A stretch of 5,154 nt of DNA from Victivallales bacterium. GTDB taxonomy: Bacteria > Verrucomicrobiota > Lentisphaeria > Oligosphaerales > Oligosphaeraceae. The stretch is from positions 1 through 5,154 of the forward strand of contig JAFZZD010000845.1 of NCBI GenBank assembly GCA_017615955.1. Reading direction: 5' to 3'. Below are positions 1-5,154 of the stretch, one piece after another (position 1 is the first letter of the stretch; every line of letters starts with the position of its first letter). The translations under genes and the position numbers were made by a program. A model generated the notes under the pieces. It saw nothing but the letters and a program-made list of their open reading frames with translations, was not told where the DNA came from and did no database searches.

Positions 1-382
1 GCAGCACGCCCTTCCATGCGAATATGCGGATGAGGTAGCTGGTCCAGAACGGAATGTTAGTGAGGAAAAGGAACAAGTCCCTCTGCCATGAGCTGCATCT
101 GGCGAGGTAGTAGCCTACTGGAATGGATATGGCAAGAGCGCAGGCCGTGGTGGCAAGGCTCAGCCATATCGTGCGGAAGATTATCTCGGGATAGTTGGGA
201 TTCTTCAAGGACAGCAGCGTGCGCCATGTCCATCCAGGGGCGACGGTGCCGTCCAAGGTGGCGGGCTTGAACGCTATGGCGAAGATAATAAGCGTGGGAA
301 GCAGGAAGAACAATGTCAGCCATGCAAAGGAAGGCAATGTCAGGAGACTTTCACGCCAGGTGCTTCTGGTAGAGGCCTTCAT
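1..382 (-). CDS. potB: Spermidine/putrescine ABC transporter permease, PotB/PotH type (N-terminal 127 residues; runs off left edge)
   Basis: Inner-membrane permease subunit of a polyamine importer, expected to pair with a PotC/PotI-type permease and take energy from the adjacent ATPase. Reading the minus strand from the ATG at 382-380 gives 127 codons with no stop before the window edge. Residues about 13-38 form a first hydrophobic membrane segment after a short basic N-terminus. After a periplasmic stretch with a WTWRTLL-like patch, a second hydrophobic segment spans about 67-93. Residues 111-123 read PFWTSYLIRIFAW, the conserved block of PotB/PotH-like permeases. The missing part should hold the remaining membrane segments and the cytoplasmic EAA loop that docks on the ATPase. 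The start is fixed by a strong AGGAGG 8 bases upstream and by direct abutment to the potA stop, which suggests translational coupling. PotB and PotH (putrescine system) cannot be separated from this fragment, so the symbol is a family-level choice. Confidence 0.9.
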   Translation of the reverse strand, partial: MKASTRSTWRESLLTLPSFAWLTLFFLLPTLIIFAIAFKPATLDGTVAPGWTWRTLLSLKNPNYPEIIFRTIWLSLATTACALAISIPVGYYLARCSSWQRDLFLFLTNIPFWTSYLIRIFAWKGVL

Positions 383-1597
383 TTACTTGCCCTCCTCCGC
401 CTTGAGTGAACTGGCAGGTGCAAGCTCCTCCGTTTCGCCAACGGACTGGGGCGGCGTCTGTAGCAGGTCCTCGTCCGCCTCGGAATAGCGGTCCAGCATG
501 AAGCCGTCATCCGCAAACCAGGACACATACACCTTGTCCTCCCAGTCGATGGGCTTCTCGTCCAGCATGAACCTGGTATGCTGCCTGGTGATTGCGATGC
601 GCCAGTCCTCGCCTACCTCCACCCAGTATTTGGTATGGTCGCCCTGATAGACAATGTCCTTGACCACGCCTTGCAGCACGTTGTATTTGGGGTTGTCAAC
701 TGGCTTTTCCAGTGAAATGCTGAACTTTTCCGGGCGTATGCTCAAATGCACCAATGCGCCAGCGTGGAGTTTCTTGTCATTGAAGCATACCATTGGCGGC
801 AGGTCTGGCACATCCAGGCGGCAGTATTCGTTCCCGATGGTATCTGTGATCTTGCCGTCGAAGAAGTTGGTGTCCCCGATGAATGCCGCAACAAATGAGG
901 AGCGGGGCGCCTCATAAATCTCTGCCGGCTTGCCGATCTGCTCGATGCGGCCGTTGTTCATCACGGCGATGCGGTCGCTGATGGACATGGCCTCGCCCTG
1001 GTCGTGGGTGACGTAGATGAACGTGATGCCCACCTCGTCATGTATCAGGCTAAGTTCCAGCAGCATCTTCTGGCGCAGCTTCAGGTCCAGCGCCGCCAGT
1101 GGCTCGTCCAGCAGCAATACATCCGGACGCATGATGAGAGCGCGGGCTATGGCGGTGCGCTGCTTCTGGCCGCCGCTGATTTGGGAAGGCTTCTTGTACG
1201 CATGCTCTGTCATCTGTATCATGGACAGCATGCGCTCCACTTCCTGGTTGATGAAGTCCTTTGGCTTGTGGGCTACTTTCAGGCCGTATGCAATGTTCTC
1301 CCATACGGTCATGTGGGGGAACAGGGCGTAGTTCTGAAACACGGTATTTACCTTGCGGTGATTTGGGGGAAGATCCGTTATGTCCTGGCCGCCCAATATT
1401 ATGCGCCCCTTGTCAGGCTGCTCAAAACCAGCCAGCATTCGCAGCAGGGTGGTCTTTCCGCAGCCGCTGGGGCCCAGCAGCGAAAATATCTCGCCACGCC
1501 TGATAGACAATGATACGCCATTAACCGCACGTGTGGTACCAAAGACCTTGGTTATACCATCAAATCTGAGAAAGTCTTCCAACTCATGTTCCCCCAT
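383..1597 (-). CDS. potA: Spermidine/putrescine ABC transporter ATP-binding protein PotA
   Basis: Cytoplasmic ATPase that hydrolyses ATP to drive polyamine uptake through the permease pair; the product is 404 residues. The ABC domain is complete: Walker A GPSGCGKTT at 42-50, Q-loop glutamine Q88 in VFQNYALFPHM, signature ISGGQ at 140-144 (usual LSGGQ, conservative change), Walker B VLLLDE at 160-165, D-loop LAALD, and H-loop H198 in THDQ. A C-terminal TOBE-like regulatory region covers roughly residues 240-370. It includes the LSIRPEKF motif typical of PotA/FbpC-type ATPases. About 35 acidic, Glu-rich residues follow, so the protein is somewhat longer than the usual 370-380. The permease gene follows immediately, which supports a polyamine rather than sugar or iron assignment, although substrate is inferred. 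The annotated ATG at 1597 has no clear ribosome binding site; an in-frame TTG at 1582-1580 has GGGGGA seven bases upstream and could be the real start, removing five residues. Confidence 0.93.
   Translation of the reverse strand: MGEHELEDFLRFDGITKVFGTTRAVNGVSLSIRRGEIFSLLGPSGCGKTTLLRMLAGFEQPDKGRIILGGQDITDLPPNHRKVNTVFQNYALFPHMTVWENIAYGLKVAHKPKDFINQEVERMLSMIQMTEHAYKKPSQISGGQKQRTAIARALIMRPDVLLLDEPLAALDLKLRQKMLLELSLIHDEVGITFIYVTHDQGEAMSISDRIAVMNNGRIEQIGKPAEIYEAPRSSFVAAFIGDTNFFDGKITDTIGNEYCRLDVPDLPPMVCFNDKKLHAGALVHLSIRPEKFSISLEKPVDNPKYNVLQGVVKDIVYQGDHTKYWVEVGEDWRIAITRQHTRFMLDEKPIDWEDKVYVSWFADDGFMLDRYSEADEDLLQTPPQSVGETEELAPASSLKAEEGK
391..396 (-). promoter_or_regulatory. Ribosome binding site of the permease gene, inside the 3' end of potA
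   Basis: AGGAGG on the minus strand lies 8 bases before the permease ATG at 382. It is part of the Glu-Glu-Gly codons at the end of potA. The potA TAA (385-383) is followed at once by the ATG, so ribosomes finishing potA could re-initiate here. This is the strongest Shine-Dalgarno match in the window and fixes the permease start. Confidence 0.8.
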
Positions 1598-1663
1598 AAG
1601 TTAAGGGTTGATAATCGTCCTGCCCTGCGGAAAACCAAACAGGCAGACACTGCAAAAATTGCG

Positions 1664-1693
1664 ATAATATATAGCCTCATTCCAGAATGTAAA
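1664..1693 (-). promoter_or_regulatory. Candidate sigma70-type promoter for the pot operon
   Basis: On the minus strand TTTACA (1693-1688, 5 of 6 matches to TTGACA) is followed after 16 bases by TATATT (1671-1666, 5 of 6 to TATAAT). The overlapping TATTAT (1669-1664) gives an 18-base spacer. Transcription would begin near 1657, leaving a leader of about 60 bases before potA. It is the best two-box match on this strand in the gap, but it is a consensus match only. Confidence 0.5.
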
Positions 1694-1726
1694 AAGCAAA
1701 AAAAATATTTTGACAGCCAGAAGGCG

Positions 1727-1876
1727 ATGGGGCACCGAATGATTTTATGAGCAATCTCAACCAGCGATGTTGATGCTGGTTGCACGTTCCCGTCAAGGCA
1801 ACCTGAATGAGTGCCGAACGGCGCTCACATGGACGCCATCGGCACATGGAAACCCAAAGGGAGGAAACTGCCCCAT
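1727..1876. other. Inverted-repeat-rich block, candidate structured RNA or operator cluster (strand unresolved)
   Basis: Three nested or adjacent inverted repeats fill this block. The outer arms ATGGGGCA (1727-1734) and TGCCCCAT (1869-1876) are perfectly complementary and would enclose everything. CAACCAGC (1758-1765) and GCTGGTTG (1775-1782) form an 8-base-pair hairpin with a 9-base loop. GTGCCGA (1811-1817) with TCGGCAC (1839-1845), continued by GGCG (1820-1823) with CGCC (1834-1837), gives an 11-base-pair stem with a small internal loop. No T-run follows any of these, so they are not intrinsic terminators. The block lies between the two predicted promoters. It could be operator DNA, a separate small RNA gene, or part of a leader if a promoter lies further out. 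I recognise no riboswitch or small-RNA signature. An 8-base outer match across this distance is expected about once by chance, so the two local stems are the firmer evidence. Confidence 0.35.
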
Positions 1877-1923
1877 TTCCGCTGTCCTCATTGCCCTATT
1901 CCGTTAAAAATGAAGCCAACGCT

Positions 1924-1952
1924 GTTACATAATTGCATATTGGAGTTATATT
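1924..1952 (+). promoter_or_regulatory. Candidate sigma70-type promoter for prfB
   Basis: GTTACA (1924-1929, 4 of 6 to TTGACA) is followed after 17 bases by TATATT (1947-1952, 5 of 6 to TATAAT). The predicted start near 1959 leaves a leader of about 54 bases before the prfB ATG. A perfect TATAAT at 1992-1997 is nearer the gene but has no matching upstream box and would leave under 10 bases of leader, so this pair is preferred. Confidence 0.4.
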
Positions 1953-2012
1953 ACAGGCAATTCCGCCATAAAAATGCATTCGGAGCGGTCATATAATTAA
2001 CTGGGAAAGACA

Positions 2013-3135
2013 ATGCTTAAGGAAGAATTGCAAAACAAAGTGCGTGAGGCCAATGAGCGTCTCGAACACTTGAGGGGGTTTCTTTGACGTCCCAAGCAAG
2101 CAGGAAAGACTGGATTTGCTTGAGGCGCAAATGACAAGGAACGACTTCTGGGACCGTCGCGAGGCAGCCCAGGAAATCGTTGCGGAAGTCAGTTCATTGA
2201 AAAATCTTCTGGAGCCATACAAGAAGACAACGGCCATGCTGGATGATCTGCAGACAATGCAGGAGCTGGCGGAGGCCGAAGGCGAAGATTCCGCATTCTA
2301 CGACGAGGCAGAGCAGCAGGCCGACACATTGTTCAAGGAACTGGACAGGCTGGAATTCCTTTGCTTCCTTTCAGGCAAGCTGGACCATAACAACGCCATC
2401 GTCACAATCCATCCTGGCGCGGGCGGCACCGAGGCCTGCGACTGGTGCTCCATGCTGCTGCGCATGTACCTCCACTGGGTTGAAAACAGAGGCTTCACCT
2501 ACGAAATCGCAGATATACAGCCCGGCGACGAAGCCGGCACGAAATACGTGACTTTCACGGTGACTGGCGAATTTGCATACGGATACATGAAGGCCGAGAA
2601 AGGCGTGCACCGCCTGGTCAGAATATCACCATTTGACGCCAACAAACGCCGCCACACATCATTCGCTTCTGTGGATGTGCTTCCCGAAATCAATGACGAA
2701 ATAAACATAGAGATTGCGGAATCCGACTTGAGAATAGACACATTCCGCGCATCTGGCGCAGGTGGCCAGCACATCAACAGGACCGATTCGGCAGTGCGCA
2801 TCACCCACCTGCCCACCGGCATCGTCGTAACCTGCCAGAGCGAGCGTTCCCAGCACAAGAACAAGGCAAACGCAATGCGCATCCTGAAGGCGCGCCTCTA
2901 TGACCTGGAGGAAACAAAGCGCCGCGCGGAACATGCCGCCGAATCCGCAGCCAAGGGAGACAACGCCTGGGGCAACCAGATTCGCTCCTACGTGTTCCAG
3001 CCATACCAGCAGGTCAAGGACCTCAGGACCGACACTGAAACCAGCAACATTTCCGCCGTCATGGACGGCGACATCGACCAATTCATAATCGCCTGGCTCA
3101 AAGCGGGGCAGCCTGCATCCAGGCATCAGGAATAA
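2013..3135 (+). CDS. prfB: Peptide chain release factor 2, expressed by programmed +1 frameshift
   Basis: Class I release factor that reads UAA and UGA in the ribosomal A site and triggers peptidyl-tRNA hydrolysis. Translation starts at ATG 2013 (weak GGGAAAG upstream), runs 24 codons to LRGFL, and meets an in-frame TGA at 2085-2087. A +1 slip on CTT (2082-2084) resumes at GAC 2086 and continues to TAA 3133-3135, giving 373 residues (E. coli 365). The helical N-terminal domain is followed by GAGGTEACDW, the SPF stop-codon recognition motif at 205-207 within RISPFDANKRRHTSF, and the catalytic GGQ at 250-252 in RASGAGGQHINRT. Residue 246 is Ala, as in most bacteria and unlike the Thr of E. coli K-12. 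SPF rather than PxT identifies RF2, not RF1. It is not a pseudogene: the broken frame is the regulatory device, and expression should fall when RF2 is plentiful. A caller ignoring this would start at a false internal codon such as TTG 2116. Transketolase follows after 70 bases; potA diverges upstream. Confidence 0.96.
2073..2088 (+). promoter_or_regulatory. prfB programmed +1 frameshift site
   Basis: All parts of the classic element are present: an internal Shine-Dalgarno-like AGGGGG (2073-2078), a 3-base spacer TTT (TAT in E. coli), the slippery CTT (2082-2084), the zero-frame stop TGA (2085-2087) and the following C that makes a poor termination context. Slow decoding of UGA when RF2 is scarce lets the CUU-bound tRNA slip to UUU, and the internal Shine-Dalgarno pairing promotes this. 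This gives negative feedback on RF2 level. Confidence 0.95.
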
Positions 3136-3140
3136 TCAAA

Positions 3141-3169
3141 TTGCAAACGCTTAGTTTGGCGCTGATAGT
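3141..3169 (+). promoter_or_regulatory. Weak candidate promoter for transketolase in the 70-base prfB-tkt gap
   Basis: TTGCAA (3141-3146) and GATAGT (3164-3169) are 17 bases apart, each with 4 of 6 consensus matches. Transcription would start near 3176, about 30 bases before the ATG. No terminator with a T-run separates prfB from this gene, so read-through from prfB is equally possible. A 5-base-pair repeat CAAAC/GTTTG (3144-3158) overlaps the site. Confidence 0.25.
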
Positions 3170-3205
3170 TAACCAAATTCCAAAAATCAAGGAGAAAGAA
3201 ATCAA

Positions 3206-5154
3206 ATGAACTGCAAGTGCGAAACCTTCAAAAAGGCCATCGATACAGTGCGTATCCTGGCGGCGGACGGTGTACAGAAGGCCAATTCAGGCCATCCAGG
3301 CATGCCTATGGGCGCGGCTGACTACGCCTTCACTCTCTGGAACGACTTCCTGAGGTTCAATCCAGACGATCCAAACTGGATCGGACGCGACAGGTTCGTC
3401 CTCTCCGCTGGACACGGCTCAATGCTCATCTACACACTCCTCCACCTCTTTGGCATGGGATTGACAATTGACGACCTGAAGCAATTCCGCCAGTTTGGCA
3501 GCAAGTGCCCAGGCCATCCTGAATATGGCCACACACGCGGCGTGGAAGTCACCACAGGCCCATTGGCGTCAGGTCTTGCCTCCGCAGTCGGCATGGCAAT
3601 CGGCCTCAAGCAGCAGAAGGCGCGTCTTGGCGCTTGCGACTGCCTCTTCGACCAGAAGGTCTATGTCATCAGCGGTGACGGCTGCTTCATGGAAGGCACC
3701 TCACACGAAGCCTGCTCACTGGCTGGCCACCTCAAGCTGGACAACCTGATCGTCTTCTACGACAGCAACAAGATCTCCATCGAAGGCGACACTGACATCA
3801 CCTTCACTGAAGATGTGGGTGCGCGTTTCGCCGCATACGGCTGGAACATCATCAACATCAACGGCAACTGCGTGAAGCAGATCCGCGCCGCCATCCAGAT
3901 GGCAAAGGTCACCAAGGGCAAGCCCACCCTCATCATCGGCAAGACCACCATCGGCAAGGGTTCGCCAAACCTGGCTGGCAAGGAAGCCTGCCACGGCGCA
4001 CCTCTCGGAGCAGACGAACTGGCTCTGACCAAGGAAGCCCTGGGCTTCGATCCACAGAAGTCCTTCGTGGTGCCCGCAGATGTCCGCAAGCTCTGCAATG
4101 ACACCATCGCCGCAAGGAAGGCGGAGGCCGCTGAATGGAACAAGAAGTACAACAAGTTCATCGCCTCACTGGACAAGGACGCAAAGGCAGCCGCGAAGGC
4201 TCTCCTGGACAAGGCAGTCCCGAAGGACATCTGCGCACAGTTGATGGCAGTTGCTCCCCAGAAGGCAACAGCGACACGCGCATCTGGCGGCACGATCATG
4301 CAGAAGGCGGCGGAACTGGTGCCCGCATTGGTGGGCGGCTCCGCAGACTTGAACCCATCCACCAAGACATACCTGAAGGGCGCTGGCGACTTCGGTCCGG
4401 AAAACTGGGCTGGCCGCAACATCCACTACGGCGTCCGCGAACTGGCCATGGGCCTCATCAGCAATGGTCTTGCCCTCACAGGCACAATCCCGTTCAGCTC
4501 CACATTCATGGTGTTCTCTGACTATATGAAGCCAGCGCTGCGCCTGGCCGCATTGCAGAACCTCCACGAAATCTATGTGTTCACCCACGATTCATTCTTC
4601 GTGGGCGAAGATGGCCCGACCCACCAGCCAATCGAGCAGCTGGCGATGTTCCGCTCCATTCCTGGCCTGACCACCATCCGTCCAGCCGAGGCAAATGAAG
4701 CGGCCCAGGCATGGGCAGCCGCATTGCAGGCCCAGGGTCCAGTGGTGCTGTGCATGACAAGGCAGAACCTGAACAACCTGGATGCAGACGTGGTGGCAAA
4801 GAAGATGGATGTGTCCAAGGGCGCATACGTTGTCTCCGATGACAAGAACTTCGACATCATCCTCATGGCCAGCGGCTCCGAGGTGAACGTGATCATCGGC
4901 GCAGCCGCACTGCTCCGCGAAAAGGGCATCAAGGTCCGCGTGGTTTCAATGCCCAGCTGGGAACTCTTCGAAAAGCAGCCCGCAAAATACAAGGAAAGCG
5001 TTCTGCCAAAGGCAGCCACCAAGCGCATCTCCGTGGAAGCAGCCTCCACATTCGGATGGGGACGCTATGTGGGCCAGAACGGCCTCTCCATCGGTCTCGA
5101 CCACTTCGGCGCCTCCGCTCCTTGCGACCTGCTGGCAAAGCAGTACGGCTTCAC
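3206..5154 (+). CDS. tkt: Transketolase (nearly complete; 3' end cut by window edge)
   Basis: Thiamine diphosphate enzyme of the non-oxidative pentose phosphate pathway that moves two-carbon units between ketose and aldose phosphates. From ATG 3206, with AAGGAG at 3189-3194 (11-base spacing), 649 codons are visible; by comparison with E. coli TktA (663 residues) only about 15-20 are missing. The cofactor-binding N-terminal domain shows SGHPG with H30, SAGHGS with H70, GHPEYGH with H104, the diphosphate/metal motif GDG at 157-159 ending at N188, and CHGAPLG with H263. The pyrimidine domain has GGSADLNPS, catalytic Glu E412 in HYGVREL, and the second signature GEDGPTHQP at 467-475 with H473. 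A C-terminal transketolase domain starts near residue 535. Codon use is strongly skewed (isoleucine almost always ATC, no ATA), suggesting high expression. The N-terminus begins MNCKCE, an unusual CxC. No tkt paralogue can be chosen (tktA or tktB), so only the family symbol is given. It may share transcription with prfB. Confidence 0.96.
   Translation, partial: MNCKCETFKKAIDTVRILAADGVQKANSGHPGMPMGAADYAFTLWNDFLRFNPDDPNWIGRDRFVLSAGHGSMLIYTLLHLFGMGLTIDDLKQFRQFGSKCPGHPEYGHTRGVEVTTGPLASGLASAVGMAIGLKQQKARLGACDCLFDQKVYVISGDGCFMEGTSHEACSLAGHLKLDNLIVFYDSNKISIEGDTDITFTEDVGARFAAYGWNIININGNCVKQIRAAIQMAKVTKGKPTLIIGKTTIGKGSPNLAGKEACHGAPLGADELALTKEALGFDPQKSFVVPADVRKLCNDTIAARKAEAAEWNKKYNKFIASLDKDAKAAAKALLDKAVPKDICAQLMAVAPQKATATRASGGTIMQKAAELVPALVGGSADLNPSTKTYLKGAGDFGPENWAGRNIHYGVRELAMGLISNGLALTGTIPFSSTFMVFSDYMKPALRLAALQNLHEIYVFTHDSFFVGEDGPTHQPIEQLAMFRSIPGLTTIRPAEANEAAQAWAAALQAQGPVVLCMTRQNLNNLDADVVAKKMDVSKGAYVVSDDKNFDIILMASGSEVNVIIGAAALLREKGIKVRVVSMPSWELFEKQPAKYKESVLPKAATKRISVEAASTFGWGRYVGQNGLSIGLDHFGASAPCDLLAKQYGF

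Larger units (their letters stand above)
1598..2012. other. Divergent potA-prfB intergenic region (415 bases, no convincing gene)
   Basis: This gap separates two head-to-head genes and should hold both of their promoters. Its edges are AT-rich, with poly-A/T tracts near 1690-1710 and TA-rich stretches near 1920-2000. Its centre, about 1727-1876, is more GC-rich and carries several inverted repeats. Short open frames occur on both strands but lack ribosome binding sites and resemble no protein. I see no tRNA and no terminator with a T-run. The likely promoters and the repeat block are listed separately. Confidence 0.75.

Noticed and set aside
1710..1715. Perfect TTGACA box on the plus strand
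   Set aside because: At spacings of 16 to 18 bases there is only CACCGA-like sequence, with no credible -10 box. It may be chance next to the poly-A/T tract.
1758..1782. 8-base-pair hairpin considered as an intrinsic terminator
   Set aside because: Neither strand has a T-run after the stem, and no gene ends nearby.
1552..1785. 77-residue minus-strand open frame overlapping the potA start, with a hydrophobic middle
   Set aside because: The hydrophobic run comes from the T-rich strand of an AT-rich promoter. There is no ribosome binding site, and the frame crosses the predicted pot promoter and overlaps potA out of frame.
1811..1996. 61-residue plus-strand open frame in the intergenic region, starting with GTG
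   Set aside because: It has no ribosome binding site, starts inside the inverted-repeat block, has no recognisable domain beyond a chance CPHCP, and runs through the predicted prfB promoter.
1992..1997. Perfect TATAAT just upstream of prfB
   Set aside because: No -35 match lies at a suitable distance, and the resulting leader would be under 10 bases. Kept only as an alternative to the upstream promoter pair.
2085..2087. In-frame TGA read as evidence that prfB is a pseudogene
   Set aside because: The surrounding bases form the known programmed frameshift element, and the downstream frame is intact with SPF and GGQ motifs.
3144..3158. CAAAC/GTTTG repeat considered as a terminator after prfB
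   Set aside because: The stem is only five base pairs, AT-rich, and followed by GCGCTGATAG rather than a T-run.
3757..4422. 221-residue antisense open frame within transketolase
   Set aside because: It lies wholly inside a gene with strong motif support. Its length follows from the skewed codon use of the sense strand, and its composition (Ala/Ser/Phe-rich, low complexity) does not resemble a protein family.

Overview
The window is bacterial DNA carrying four protein genes in two divergent groups. The phylum cannot be fixed from the sequence. The release factor and transketolase are typical bacterial forms, and a Lentisphaerae/Verrucomicrobiota-like source is only a weak guess from overall protein style and base composition. 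There is no sign of phage, insertion sequence, CRISPR, tRNA or rRNA.

Left part, minus strand (1-1597): the start of a polyamine ABC transporter operon. It reads from potA (ATPase, complete) into potB/potH-like permease (first 127 residues, running off the left edge). The potA stop and the permease start touch (TAA then ATG), with a strong ribosome binding site inside the end of potA. A second permease and a binding protein would be expected beyond the left edge.

Middle (1598-2012): a 415-base divergent intergenic region. It has a good sigma70-type promoter candidate pointing at potA and a reasonable one pointing at prfB. Between them lies a more GC-rich block (about 1727-1876) dense in inverted repeats. 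Some of these offer mutually exclusive pairings, and I recognise no known RNA family in it.

Right part, plus strand (2013-5154): prfB, encoding release factor 2, has a complete canonical programmed +1 frameshift site (AGGGGG, 3-base spacer, CTT TGA C). Read through, it gives a 373-residue protein with SPF and GGQ motifs. After a 70-base gap comes a transketolase gene, nearly complete and cut by the right edge, with all main thiamine diphosphate and catalytic signatures. Its codon use looks much more strongly selected than that of prfB.

The genes are mostly housekeeping. The most interesting idea is the head-to-head pairing of a polyamine importer with a frameshift-controlled prfB, since polyamines are reported to stimulate prfB frameshifting in E. 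coli. The repeat-rich block between the two promoters is the main unexplained element.
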